From NCBI RefSeq assembly GCF_002117485.1, contig NZ_CP021031.1, positions 310,001 to 374,000 on the forward strand: a stretch of DNA of 64,000 nt, in the 5' to 3' direction. The position numbers were made by a program, and so were the translations under genes. How positions within the stretch are numbered: position 1 is the stretch's first letter; every line of letters begins with the position of its first letter. Shown here piece after piece: positions 16,690 through 25,763 of this stretch. The DNA is from Rhizobium sp. NXC14 (GTDB taxonomy: Bacteria; Pseudomonadota; Alphaproteobacteria; Rhizobiales; Rhizobiaceae). The notes beneath the pieces were generated by a model. That model did no database searches. It worked only from the letters and a program-made list of their open reading frames with translations, and had not been told where the DNA came from.

Positions 16690-18333
16690 GCTCTGACGCA
16701 GATTTGGTGCAATTCTCTCATGTTGCGCCAATCAGGCGAGCTTGAAGAAGATAAAGCTTTCCGCGTCCGTACATCTGGCGCTTTACCAGCTTGAGCTTGG
16801 TGATCTACCCTTCTGTTTGTCCGTTGGACCACGGAGAGACGATCGCTGCCCGGACTGCCTGAATGTCTTTCACCACGCCGTTCCCGAAGGAGGAAACCAG
16901 ACTGTCGCGGGCACGGTCGATCCACGACGCGAGCTGGCTTTCCGCCTTGCGCCGGATCATCAAATGGAAGTCGGCAATGATATCGCGAGCCGTAATGAGC
17001 AAGGGAACACCGCTTTCGATCGCGGCGATGGTAACGGTCTCGGATTTCGTCAGGTTGTCTCTGCTGGTTGTTAAGAGGCGAGCGATCGTCCTGGAGGGGG
17101 TGCGGGTCAACGATTCCGCATCCGCCTTGTCGGCCCGCTTCCGCCGCGTGGCCCATTCACTCACGACCCGGCGCGAACCGCGAAAACCCTTTGCTCTCAA
17201 ACGCCGCCATAGCTCAGTGCCGTTCCGCTTGCCGGCAGCCCATTGCGCGTCGAGCCATTCAAGATAGCTCTCCAACGAGCTTTCTCTGGACCGAAAGACA
17301 TCGATTCGTTGCCCTCTGAGCACCTGGCGGACCAAGCCGCGGCTATGACCGGTACGGCGCACGATTTCTTTGATCGTCATGCCGTCCTTTGTCAGCGCCA
17401 TGACGGCCGCGTTGGTCTGTTCGCGTCGGAGATAGCCTTCGTATTGAAGGCGTTCGGCCGCAGTCAGCAGCTTGGGATTGACGCGCGTTGCTCCGAGCGT
17501 CTTGCGGATTTGCCGCATCGATTTGCGAACGGCGTCCAGGAACGCACGGCTGGCGTTCTCCATCAAATGCCATCGATCAGCGACCTGCACTGCATCGGGC
17601 AATGCCCTTGCGGCCGCCAGCCCGTAAGCGCCGCCACGATCGCGGGCAATGATTTGGATTTGGGCATTCTGCCGTAGCCAAGCTTCCGCCGTCGCCGGCT
17701 CACGATCCGGCAGCAGACGGACCGGCCGCCGACGCTCCAGGTCCCACACGATCGTGCCGTAGCGATGATTGCGCCGCCAAGCCCAGTCGTCGATGACAAT
17801 CACCGAGGGCGGGGTCGACGATGGTGGTCCTTGCCTGCGGATGACGCGAAGCAAGGTGTCGTTGCTGACGGGAAGCATCAGCCGCTGGGCAAAACGCGCC
17901 GCCGGGCGTCCTCCAAGCGCAAGCGCCAAATGGTGGACGACATGCTCAAGACGCCCAGTTCGTCTGGCATAGGGCGGCAGCACATCGCCAAACCGCTCGG
18001 CGAATATCTGCCTGCCGCAGAGCACGGCATCACAAGCGAACCTTCGTGTCTGCACGGGCAGCCTGACGCGTTTCCCAGAGAGAGGAAGGTCGGCGACTTG
18101 GCGGCGATAGCGACTTCGAACCGTTCGCGACATTCGTCCGCATGCCGGACACGCCGCGGTAGCGCCGGCGCGGGAAAGCAAGATGCAGGTCTCATCGTCA
18201 ATGTGGGTGATGCGCTCGGCGATGAAGCCAGTTGGTACCAAATCAGAGGGGCGAAACTTGGTGCTCATGCTGATTCCTTTATGGAAACCAGCAAGCAGCA
18301 TCGTCACAACTGCATCAAAACTGAGTCAGAGCC
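16690..18333 (-). mobile_element. ISL3-family insertion sequence
   Basis: The ends GGCTCTGACGCAGATTTGG (16690) and GGCTCTGACTCAGTTTTG (minus strand, from 18333) form an inverted repeat around one transposase gene. I could not confirm a target duplication: the adjacent 8 bases differ. It has cut an IS481-type transposase gene whose 3' part continues at 18343. Confidence 0.75.
16805..18268 (-). CDS. ISL3-family transposase with premature amber stop
   Basis: The start at 18268 (MSTKFRPSDL) is preferred because AAAGGAA precedes it. The protein has an N-terminal zinc-finger-like CPACG region, a helix-turn-helix, and the DDE core (VIVIDDWAWRRNHRYGTI, IIARDRGGAYG, QVADRWHLMEN). The frame stops at TAG (16805-16807) after SPWSNGQTEG, where the family normally reads GQTEGQ. 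Beyond the stop the frame continues ITKLKLVKRQMYGRGK to a TGA at about 16718. A CAG-to-TAG change has therefore removed about 29 residues, probably inactivating the enzyme. Confidence 0.9.
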   Translation of the reverse strand: MSTKFRPSDLVPTGFIAERITHIDDETCILLSRAGATAACPACGRMSRTVRSRYRRQVADLPLSGKRVRLPVQTRRFACDAVLCGRQIFAERFGDVLPPYARRTGRLEHVVHHLALALGGRPAARFAQRLMLPVSNDTLLRVIRRQGPPSSTPPSVIVIDDWAWRRNHRYGTIVWDLERRRPVRLLPDREPATAEAWLRQNAQIQIIARDRGGAYGLAAARALPDAVQVADRWHLMENASRAFLDAVRKSMRQIRKTLGATRVNPKLLTAAERLQYEGYLRREQTNAAVMALTKDGMTIKEIVRRTGHSRGLVRQVLRGQRIDVFRSRESSLESYLEWLDAQWAAGKRNGTELWRRLRAKGFRGSRRVVSEWATRRKRADKADAESLTRTPSRTIARLLTTSRDNLTKSETVTIAAIESGVPLLITARDIIADFHLMIRRKAESQLASWIDRARDSLVSSFGNGVVKDIQAVRAAIVSPWSNGQTEG

Positions 18334-18342
18334 AATTTTGGA

Positions 18343-18735
18343 CGCCGATTGACAGACAGCGCGGTTGCCTTTCTCAAGGCAGCGCTGACCTACTATAATA
18401 ACCTGGGCATTACCGTCGAGCGCGTCATGACCGATAACGGTCCCTACTATGCCTCAGGCGAATTTGCCCGCGCCTGCCGCGAACTTGGCCTCAAGCACGT
18501 CCGAACAAGACCCTATACGCCAAAAACCAATGGCAAGGCCGAACTCTTCATTCAGACCGCGCTTCGGGAATGGGCCTATGCCGTCGCATACCCCACCTCG
18601 GACATGCGAGCCGACCAACTGCCGAAATGGCTCCATCGCTACAATTGGCATCGACCCCATGGCAGCCTAAAATATAATACACCAATCAGCAGGCTCGGTC
18701 TGACCAACGACAACCTGTTGAGGCTCCACACTTAG
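18343..18735 (+). pseudogene. IS481-family transposase, C-terminal fragment
   Basis: The reading frame gives ERVMTDNGPYYASGEFARAC, RTRPYTPKTNGKAELFIQTA, WLHRYNWHRPHGSL and ISRLGLTNDNLLRLHT, the catalytic C-terminal half of an IS481-type transposase different from the one at 1400. The 5' part is missing, cut by the ISL3 element. Confidence 0.88.
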
Positions 18736-19029
18736 AGCTTTCGGCGGATGACATCCTGCAGCATCTCGCGGTCGAGTGTCAGGTCCGCGACGATCTTCTT
18801 CAGCCGTGCGTTCTCGTCCTCGAGCTGCTTCAGCTTCTTCATCCGGCGGCAACATGCCGGCATATTTTTTCTTCCAGTTGAAATAGGTTGCCTGGCTGAT
18901 CCCCGCCTCGCGGCAGATCTCTGCGACCGGCACACCTTCGTCGCCTTGCTTCAGAATGAACGCCTTCTGGGCGTCCGAAAATGCGATGCCTTTATCGTCT
19001 TCCGTTCCTTCCCAGCCAGGAAAATGCAC
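18732..19029 (-). pseudogene. IS3-family OrfA, frameshifted
   Basis: From 19029 the minus strand reads AFSDAQKAFILKQGDEGVPV, then AEICREAGISQATYFNWKKK and YAGMLPP. Near 18845 the frame changes, and the C-terminus continues as KKLKQLEDENARLKKIVADL, then TLDREMLQDVIRRKL, ending at 18732. This is a typical IS3 (IS407 group) OrfA with one indel. OrfB is absent here. Confidence 0.85.
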
Positions 19030-19358
19030 CGGAAACTCTGACCAAAACTGATCCAGTTTGAAAAGTTCAGATCAGTTCAGATCACTCAGATCGCAATAGG
19101 CCAGAGCTTCCTTCAAAAGGGATCATTTCAACGGGGCAAGGTCAGTTGAAAGGGATCACCGCTTCGGCTCCCACCTTCGTTATTGTCCGGCAAGGCGTTG
19201 CTGTCACAGGTATCGCGGCGCACCGCCTTGCCTGCCTGACCATATAGAAGGGCATTCCGCAGGCGTGCCCTAGCGCTGCAGACTCGTTTCTCAGGTCCGA
19301 CAACGTCCACCCGGAACAGGTTGACAGTTGGAGTGATAGAGACGCGGGCTTTGACTGG
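19030..19358. other. IS end and unassigned sequence
   Basis: 19044-19074 repeats the element at 7429-7459 and is probably the IS3 terminal repeat. The remaining approximately 280 bases before the ATP-grasp stop show no gene that I recognise. Confidence 0.5.
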
Positions 19359-20585
19359 CTAAGCGTCAGAAAAGGGCTTGATCGACCAATTGATGAGGCT
19401 GGCCGCATGCTGAAGTATGGCCTTCGTCTGAGCGAAGCTAGGAGACGCGGCTATGACGTGTCCGATGCGGTCTCGGTAATCACCTGTCCTGACGATCGAC
19501 GCGGGGGGGGCAACGTACAGATCGATTTCCGCGACGCCCGATACGGCAGCCGCCTCAATGTCACCAACAACCCAGTCGAGTGTGCCATCGCGATCCGGGA
19601 TCAAGAACCGCACACCTGAGGTCTGCCGATACTTTCTGCGCAAGTCCCACTCGGCGCCGATGACAAGCTTGACATGTTCGGCGACGAGATCGACACCGTA
19701 GGCCATTTGAACCCGTCGAGGGTATGTTCCACCCGCGATACGGGGGTTGACCTCGATGACCACTGGGCCACGTGTCGTCCACCGCATCTCAATATTCGCA
19801 GGCCCCCAACCGATACTGAGAGCTTCCAAGCAGCTTAGCGCTACGTTGCTGAGGCGTTCCTGCTCGGCACTAGTCAGCATGGCCGGAAAGATGCTCTCCC
19901 GAAATAGAAAGAGTGGCGGGTTATCGAACTCCGCGGTACTAATTCCGATGACCTCGTTTCCCATTGTCTCAGCTTCGTAAAATGGGCCGTGTGCAAATTC
20001 TTCGACTAGGATCCTCGGCGAGGACCGCCATAGCTGTTTAGCATGCAACAAAAAAGCCGTATGTTGCACCAATTCGTCGATGTTGCGGCACAGTCTAACA
20101 CCAATGCTGCCGATACCCCCGACGGCTGGCTTGAGAACCACCGGTAGGCCGATTTCGGCGGCACAGATCTCAACCTCGGCCGCGGTCGTTGCCAAGCGGT
20201 ACGCGGGTATCGGAACGCCGGCTTCTGCGAGGAGTTTACGTTGAATGAATTTATCGCAGCATTGTTCAACCGAATCAGGGTTCGGTCCGGGTAGTCCGAA
20301 ATGTCGGCAAAGCTTTCCCACGGTCGCATAGACCTTTTCCTCAGCGCTGGTGATACCAGCAATTTCATACCTCTCCTGCAGTCGGGAACATTCGCGAATC
20401 AGTGCGCCGAGATTGCCAGTATCCACTTGAAGCACTTCTATCCTGTCCCCGGAAAGATTGTCATATTTAACCTTGGTGGACGACAGAGTAATCGGATGAA
20501 GGTCTAAATGTTCAGCCGCTTGCACGTATTGCGGACCAGTACCGGGTCCGATGCCTTCGATCAGAATGAGCGCCTTTTTTTTCAT
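19359..20585 (-). CDS. ATP-grasp ligase, copy 2
   Basis: 408 residues from the ATG at 20585, chosen because MKKKALILIEG aligns with the start of copy 1 and GAGGA lies 10 bases upstream; a longer open frame reaches 20762 without similarity. It has the same layout as copy 1: PIPAYRLATTAAEVEICAAE, GLPVVLKPAVGGIGSIGVRL, RILVEEFAHGPFYEAETMG and the Mg-binding EVNPRIAGG. The two are clear but diverged paralogues in opposite orientation, so they probably act on different substrates or in successive ligations. A weak -24/-12-like TGGCAAG-N6-GC lies about 50-65 bases upstream, too poor to call. Confidence 0.88.
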   Translation of the reverse strand: MKKKALILIEGIGPGTGPQYVQAAEHLDLHPITLSSTKVKYDNLSGDRIEVLQVDTGNLGALIRECSRLQERYEIAGITSAEEKVYATVGKLCRHFGLPGPNPDSVEQCCDKFIQRKLLAEAGVPIPAYRLATTAAEVEICAAEIGLPVVLKPAVGGIGSIGVRLCRNIDELVQHTAFLLHAKQLWRSSPRILVEEFAHGPFYEAETMGNEVIGISTAEFDNPPLFLFRESIFPAMLTSAEQERLSNVALSCLEALSIGWGPANIEMRWTTRGPVVIEVNPRIAGGTYPRRVQMAYGVDLVAEHVKLVIGAEWDLRRKYRQTSGVRFLIPDRDGTLDWVVGDIEAAAVSGVAEIDLYVAPPASIVRTGDYRDRIGHVIAASPSFAQTKAILQHAASLINWSIKPFSDA

Positions 20586-21051
20586 TGCTTTTTCATCCTC
20601 TGTTGTGGATACCTGGCTGATCGCAAAATGGCGTCGGTCTTGCCACCGGCCCAGCCTCAGTTGGTGATGATACCATTGCCAGGCAGTTGCAGTTGCAAAG
20701 ATCTTGTAAATATTTTTAGGGTGATATCGCATGCGCACGCCACAGATGACTCGTAGTCTCAAAGGCTAAATCAAATCGACAGATCATCTGAGTGGCAAGA
20801 GAGCCGCCATTAGTTACTTGGATCGCTCGCTTGAAGTGCTATCAACGTCAGCTTCGGCATGGCTTCGCTATTGGCTTTTCCAGGCCTTCTGTTTGACAGC
20901 CACGTTGTTCTCGCCACCCTATGTATGATCGCCTCTTATGGACGAGCAAAGGGAGTACATTGGAGGTTCACTGGCACCGGCCGGGTGGTATCGAGGCGCA
21001 GATCGTTTTGAAGAGCCCTCGCCCTGCACGAGGTGGCATAGGCGTATGGGT
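20586..21051. other. Intergenic region between ATP-grasp copy 2 and IS66
   Basis: I see no gene. It is the upstream region of ATP-grasp copy 2, so its promoter should be here. The last 8 bases (GTATGGGT) are the IS66 target site. Confidence 0.5.
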
Positions 21052-21135
21052 GTAAGCGGCAAGGAGACCCCGTCTGGCGTAGAGGGTTAGCGGTCGGATA
21101 TCGGTAGCGCACGTTGTGAGCCGAAGTGAGCTTCT

Positions 21136-21606
21136 ATGTCTGCGCCTAGTTCTGGAACTAGAACCTTCCATATGATCGAAGCGGTCGCCGAGCGACTTGA
21201 GGGTGCTCCACGGCAATTGCGCCGGCGCTGGTCGGATGAGTTCAAAGCGCAGGCGGTGGCCGAGGCGCTGGAGCCGGGCGCGAGCGTATCGGCGATCGCC
21301 CATCGGATCGGCATTCGTCCGTCGCAGCTCTTCGCCTGTCGTCGTGACGCTCTGGACCATGCCGCCTCGCGTTCGGCTGGCGAAGTCGCCTCGGCGCGCC
21401 CGGCTGCCCCGGTGATCGAGGTTGTCATTGGCGACATTGTCGTGCGCGCCGGCGCAGATGTTGACGAGGCGCACTTGCAGCGGGTGATCCGCGCGGCGCG
21501 TTGGCATGATCCCCTCCGGCGTAAAGGTGTTCCTGGCCAGTCATCCGGTCGACTTCCGCAAGGGCCCGGACAGCTTGCTGTCGCTGGTGCGGGATGCCGG
21601 CAATGA
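21136..21606 (+). CDS. tnpA: IS66 TnpA (accessory protein)
   Basis: A 156-residue protein with a helix-turn-helix (RRRWSDEFKAQAVAEALEPG, then VSAIAHRIGIRPSQLFACRR) and the common VVIGDIVVRAGADVDEAHLQ segment. The frame runs 100 bases into tnpB, longer than the usual TnpA, so the last 30 or so residues are an overlap tail. TnpA is needed for IS66 transposition. Confidence 0.88.
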   Translation: MSAPSSGTRTFHMIEAVAERLEGAPRQLRRRWSDEFKAQAVAEALEPGASVSAIAHRIGIRPSQLFACRRDALDHAASRSAGEVASARPAAPVIEVVIGDIVVRAGADVDEAHLQRVIRAARWHDPLRRKGVPGQSSGRLPQGPGQLAVAGAGCRQ

Positions 21607-21850
21607 TCCGTTCAACGGTGCACTTTACGTCTTCCGGGCCAAACGAGCGGATAGAGTGAAGATCGTCTGGTGGGACGGCTCCGGCGTCTGCCTTTATGCC
21701 AAGCGGCTGGAAAAATCGCAGTTCTGCTGGCCCCGCATCGGTCATAACCGGGTTCAGCTCAACCATGCCCAGCTTCTGGCGCTCATCGATGGCATGGACT
21801 GGAAGCGGGTTCGATCCGTGCCGGTCAAGCCGCCGGAGATTGTTGGGTAA
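21506..21850 (+). CDS. tnpB: IS66 TnpB (Orf2)
   Basis: A 114-residue protein that starts inside tnpA. The sequence IPSGVKVFLASHPVDFRKGP, then VYVFRAKRADRVKIVWWDGSG-type core and YAKRLEKSQFCWP are the hallmark of the IS66 Orf2 family. Length and position are normal. Confidence 0.95.
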   Translation: MIPSGVKVFLASHPVDFRKGPDSLLSLVRDAGNDPFNGALYVFRAKRADRVKIVWWDGSGVCLYAKRLEKSQFCWPRIGHNRVQLNHAQLLALIDGMDWKRVRSVPVKPPEIVG

Positions 21851-21923
21851 AGCCCTGCGGCGAAGTGAATCAGCGGCCTGAAAGGGCAGGAAAACCGGAG
21901 CAAAATGTGCTCTGGTCGGGTCG

Positions 21924-23516
21924 ATGACGCCGCCCGATCTCAAACTCCCGGATGACGTAGAAGCGCTAAAAGCCATGGTGCTTGCCATGGCCGAAAAGGC
22001 GGCGCGGGCCGACGCCCTGGAGAGCGAGGTCGCAGATCTCAAGGCGCGCAATGCCGATGCCGATGAGCGCATCGAGCGGCTGACGCAGATCCTGAAGGCC
22101 TTCGATCGCGCCCGCTTCGGGCGGCGATCGGAAAAGCTCGGCTCTCCCCCCATTGACGACGAGCAGCAGGCCTTTGTCTTTGAGGAGATCGAGACCGGCA
22201 TCGCCGCGATCAAGGCACAGGTCAACAAGGGCCGCGAGCGCCCAGAAGGCAAACGTCCGCCGCGGCCGCGCAAGGGCTTCGCACCCCACCTGGAGCGGGT
22301 CGAAGTCGTAATAGAGCCGGAGGAGCGGTCGGAGCATGCCGGCAAGCAGAAGGTGCTGATCGGCGAGGACGTCTCGGAGCGGCTGGATGTGGTGCCGGCG
22401 AAGTTCCGCGTCATCGTCACCCGCCGCCCGAAGTATGCCTTCAAAAATGAGGACGGCGTCGTCCAGGCACCGGCGCCGGCACACATCATCGAAGCCGGCA
22501 TTCCGACGGAAGCACTTCTCGCCCAGATTGCCGTCTCCAAATATGCCGATGGCCTGCCGCTCTACCGGCAGGAGGCGATTTACGCCCGCGACAAGGTCGA
22601 GCTCGACCGCAAACTGATGGCGCAATGGATGGGCAAGCTCGGCTTTGAGCTGGAGATCCTGGCCGACTACCTCTTTGATGAGATCAAGAAAGCCGAACGG
22701 ATCTTCGCCGACGAAACCACCTTGCCGACGCTCGCTCCCGGGTCCGGATCGACGAAGACAGCCTATCTATGGGCCTACGCCAGGGATGACCGACCATTTG
22801 GCGGCAGCGGTCCGCCCATGGTCGTCTATCGCTTTGAGGACAGTCGGGGCGGCGAGTGCGTCGCCCGTCATCTCAAGGGCTACCGCGGCATCCTGCAAGT
22901 CGACGGATATGCCGCCTATAACAAGCTGGTCCGCTCCGATGGCGGCAATGACGGCGTCACATTGGCTGGCTGCTGGTCGCATAGTCGGCGCAAGTTCTAT
23001 GAGCTGCATGTCGGCAAAAGCTCCGAGATTGCAACGGCGACGGTCGAGCGGATGGCGAAGCTCTGGCAGATTGAGGAGACCATCCGCGGCAAAAGCCCTG
23101 AGGTCCGTGTCGCGGCGCGTCAGCAAACCTCTGCGGCGGTCGTCGCAGACCTCTTTGCCCTCTGGCAAAAGACCCTGCCGCGGGTCTCCGGCAAATCGAA
23201 GCTCGCCGAGGCGCTCCGCTATGCCATCTCGCGCCGCGCCATCTTCGAGCGCTTCCTGATCGACGGCCGCATCGAGCTCGACTCCAACATCGTCGAGCGC
23301 GCGATCCGGCACCAGGCCATTACGAGAAAGAACTCACTCTTCGCCGGCAGCGACGGCGGCGGAAGGACCTGGGCGACCATCGCGACGCTGCTGCAGACGG
23401 CAAAACTGAACAACGTCGATCCGCTCGCCTGGCTCACCCAAACGCTCGAGCGCATGGCCAATGGCTGGCCGAGCAGCGAAATCGACGCACTTATGCCGTG
23501 GAACTACGCCGGCTGA
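21924..23516 (+). CDS. tnpC: IS66 TnpC transposase
   Basis: A 530-residue DDE transposase. It has an N-terminal coiled coil (about 10-60, LESEVADLKARNADADERIE), a zinc-finger-like linker region, the catalytic centre (ERIFADETTLPTLAPG, LQVDGYAAYNKLV, GCWSHSRRKFYEL) and the C-terminal DSNIVERAIR and DPLAWLTQTLERM segments, ending LMPWNYAG. It is intact. Confidence 0.95.
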   Translation: MTPPDLKLPDDVEALKAMVLAMAEKAARADALESEVADLKARNADADERIERLTQILKAFDRARFGRRSEKLGSPPIDDEQQAFVFEEIETGIAAIKAQVNKGRERPEGKRPPRPRKGFAPHLERVEVVIEPEERSEHAGKQKVLIGEDVSERLDVVPAKFRVIVTRRPKYAFKNEDGVVQAPAPAHIIEAGIPTEALLAQIAVSKYADGLPLYRQEAIYARDKVELDRKLMAQWMGKLGFELEILADYLFDEIKKAERIFADETTLPTLAPGSGSTKTAYLWAYARDDRPFGGSGPPMVVYRFEDSRGGECVARHLKGYRGILQVDGYAAYNKLVRSDGGNDGVTLAGCWSHSRRKFYELHVGKSSEIATATVERMAKLWQIEETIRGKSPEVRVAARQQTSAAVVADLFALWQKTLPRVSGKSKLAEALRYAISRRAIFERFLIDGRIELDSNIVERAIRHQAITRKNSLFAGSDGGGRTWATIATLLQTAKLNNVDPLAWLTQTLERMANGWPSSEIDALMPWNYAG

Positions 23517-23635
23517 ACGGCCTCGGCTTGCCGCTTACGTATGGGTTGAAACCGAACCACCTTTCTTCATGCCGGGCAATGGCGCGGCAGGGGAAGCTGG
23601 TTTCATGGTGGACCGGATTGAGCTCGCAGCAGTGT

Positions 23636-23821
23636 TCAGAGCCGCCGAGGCTGCGCGAAACCGTCGACCATCTCGGGTTTTCGCTCGCCGGCACCCGAGT
23701 AGATCTCTGTACTCTGGAGAGTGGCTTGACCGAGCCACAGCGCTAACTTGCTTATGTCGCCCGTTGCCTGAAGCATATGCACTACAGCCCGAGTTGCGTG
23801 TTGAAGCCGGCGGCATGCTGC
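23636..23821 (-). pseudogene. Tyrosine recombinase C-terminal remnant
   Basis: The minus strand reads HATRAVVHMLQATGDISKLA, then LWLGQATLQSTEIYSGAG and MVDGF. This corresponds to the HTxRH...LGH...T.iY block of phage/XerC-type integrases, with the catalytic Tyr in EIY. The conserved Arg-His context is damaged and the rest is missing. The IS66 element lies immediately beyond it. Confidence 0.7.
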
Positions 23822-24205
23822 GCAGACTTTTCCCTGTGCGCACAAAATGGGGGCATCCCGCCCGCGCGGCGGCGTCAACACGCCGCAGATTTCGCCTACC
23901 GCACCGGCACCAGCAAGTTGCAGCCCGCCAGACAGCCGCACGCGCGCTACCTCGATGGCCGCGATATCCGGAATTGATAGCAACTTGGCAGCTGACACCT
24001 GACGCTACACGATTTTTACGGCAAGCTCTGCTACCGCGGAACGAGCTTATTGCTTCATCAATAATAAGCCCAATGCCGTCGTCGATAGGTGCTGCCGAGC
24101 GATCCTATGGAGGTACCTGCTTTGAATGCGTTTACCTGCGCTTCCTCTGGTGCATTCCGGCGAACCCCCTCCATTGCGAATTAAGTCTATGAAATCTACC
24201 ACGCA

Positions 24206-24252
24206 ATGAAACAGTTGACTCATTTCTATATAGTATGTAACAAATGAGTTGG
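24206..24252. promoter_or_regulatory. Two copies of the regulon operator before the C45 hydrolase gene
   Basis: ATGAAACAGTTGACTCAT (24206-24223) and ATGTAACAAATGAGTTGG (24235-24252) both fit an 8-2-8 partly palindromic motif found at four promoters in this region. The halves ACTCATTT and AAATGAGT of the pair also form a perfect inverted repeat across the spacer. Confidence 0.65.
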
Positions 24253-24419
24253 ATTGGCTGGTGGGAGAAGCGCCCAAAGTTAAGAAATTCTTGCGTCTAT
24301 GTAGCAGCGTGCACGGCAACCACGCTTTCTCGGGTCTGACTGATTTTGCTCGGAATCCGAGATCGCAGGGCCGCCAGCCGGTAAGAAAATATAGACAGCG
24401 ACTGAAAGCAGAGGATTCA

Positions 24420-25466
24420 ATGACAAAAAATGCCATTACGCGGTTGTTCGCCAAGGGCGATGCCTTTTCAATTGGCTGCGCGCTTGGAAAGGCCAATGCC
24501 ACAAGGTTCCTCGAGTATAGACTTAGCACTGACCAATTTCGCGCCCTGGATGCCCGCTGGCGGGGCTCGGAGTATCTGAAGAATCTAGAGGCCGCAGCCC
24601 GTACAGTCTTTCCCCGCTGCGTGCGTGAACTCGAGGGGATCGCAGAAGGGGCAGGCAAGGATTTCGAGACCATATTCCTGTTGAATTGCCAAGCCGACCT
24701 GCAAATTCCAGAAGCAGCCTCGGGGCCAAACGCCGTTGCCGGAATGGGCTGCACGACTGTTCTAATTCCAGCCCGAGGCGATGGTCCGGCCGTTATCGCC
24801 CATAATGAGGACGGTGAACCCGAATTTCTCGGTGCCAACTTCTGGGTCGAGATAGAGCCCGATGATGGGCCGGCCTGGAGCAGCTTTATGACTCCCGGCA
24901 TGCTCCCCGGCGGCACCCTTGGCCTAAATGAGAGCGGCCTTGTGCAGACGATTAACGAGATCACGCCGAACGACCTCAAACCTGGCATACCACGGCAGGT
25001 TCTCTGCCGTGCCATTCTCAGCATGACAAGCCTGGAGGAAGCGGTTGGCGTTTTGAAGCGGAATGATCGGTCCTGTGGCTTTCATCACACTCTAGGGGAT
25101 GCGAAGACCCGCACCGTACTGTCTGTCGAGGCGCCGGCCTCCGGCTGCGTTGTTGTAAAGGTTTCTGAGCCACGAGCTCATGCGAACCATCTGCTCTCTA
25201 GCGAATTCAGCGGGCTGAGGCAGACCATTGGTGCTTCCTCCCGCGACCGACAAGAAGCGGCGGATCGAATGATCGCGGAGGGCGCGCTAGGCGGTGGGGC
25301 CGAGGCGGTGCTGTTCGACGAGACAACTCCAATTTTTAAAAATTGGAAAGAGTCTCGAACTCTCGCGACGAGCATTTTCGAACTTTACCCAGATCGCGTC
25401 GAATGGAGGATACATGCGACTCCTGACGAGCGAAACGCACTAAGCGGAACCATGCGCGTCGTCTAA
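24420..25466 (+). CDS. C45-family Ntn hydrolase (penicillin acyltransferase-like)
   Basis: 348 residues from ATG 24420; an in-frame extension to 24249 overlaps the operators and is unlikely. Cys111 (GMGCTTVLI) is in the position of the N-terminal nucleophile exposed by self-cleavage in acyl-CoA:6-APA acyltransferase-type peptidases; HNEDGEPEF and MLPGGTLGLNESGLV are typical of the family. Members hydrolyse or transfer amide bonds of small N-acyl compounds. It is monocistronic, with two operator copies upstream, which places it in the uptake/degradation regulon. The natural substrate is unknown. Confidence 0.85.
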   Translation: MTKNAITRLFAKGDAFSIGCALGKANATRFLEYRLSTDQFRALDARWRGSEYLKNLEAAARTVFPRCVRELEGIAEGAGKDFETIFLLNCQADLQIPEAASGPNAVAGMGCTTVLIPARGDGPAVIAHNEDGEPEFLGANFWVEIEPDDGPAWSSFMTPGMLPGGTLGLNESGLVQTINEITPNDLKPGIPRQVLCRAILSMTSLEEAVGVLKRNDRSCGFHHTLGDAKTRTVLSVEAPASGCVVVKVSEPRAHANHLLSSEFSGLRQTIGASSRDRQEAADRMIAEGALGGGAEAVLFDETTPIFKNWKESRTLATSIFELYPDRVEWRIHATPDERNALSGTMRVV

Positions 25467-25763
25467 TGTGGCTCTTTGATCGCCGAGCGGAGCGCTAGCT
25501 TCGTCCGGCGATCGGCGGCCCATGGGTGCGTAGATCCGGGTGAGAAAAGTCTGAGCATCTCTTGCCTGCTTCGCTGCGACAGCCGGCACATCGGCATTGA
25601 TGAGGGTCGGCCCCGCTCCACTGTCCAATCGTTGCCGGATAGGACAATCAGCCGCTTTAAGAAACCGCACTGGGTTTTGTTCACGGCCCCGTCAGGTGAG
25701 AAATCCCACGAAGCCGATCAGAAAAATTGCAAGGAATGATATGAGCTTCATCTGAGAGACGAT
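25467..25763. other. Unassigned sequence
   Basis: Short open frames exist on both strands (for example minus 25440-25670, with DSGAGPTLINADVPAVAAKQ), but none has a start signal or a family that I recognise. It may be the eroded end of another catabolic gene. Confidence 0.4.

Larger units (their letters stand above)
21052..23538 (+). mobile_element. Complete IS66-family element with 8-bp target duplication
   Basis: The ends GTAAGCGGCAAG (21052) and its inverted copy (ending 23538) enclose tnpA, tnpB and tnpC. GTATGGGT occurs at 21044-21051 and again at 23539-23546, a perfect 8-bp target duplication. All three genes are open, so the insertion is recent and possibly still mobile. Confidence 0.93.

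Noticed and set aside
16682..18341. Target-site duplication for the ISL3 element
   Set aside because: The flanking 8-mers (CAAAATTG and AATTTTGG) are not the same; they only share an AT-rich core.
20586..20660. Sigma54 promoter for ATP-grasp copy 2 (TGGCAAG...GC, minus strand)
   Set aside because: GG and GC are well spaced, but the rest of the -12 box is wrong and no NifA site was found.
21425..22540. A 371-codon minus-strand frame inside the IS66 element
   Set aside because: It is the antisense of tnpB/tnpC, with no family features.
24047..25024. A 325-codon minus-strand frame opposite the C45 gene
   Set aside because: Antisense shadow of a well-supported gene that has its own operators and start.
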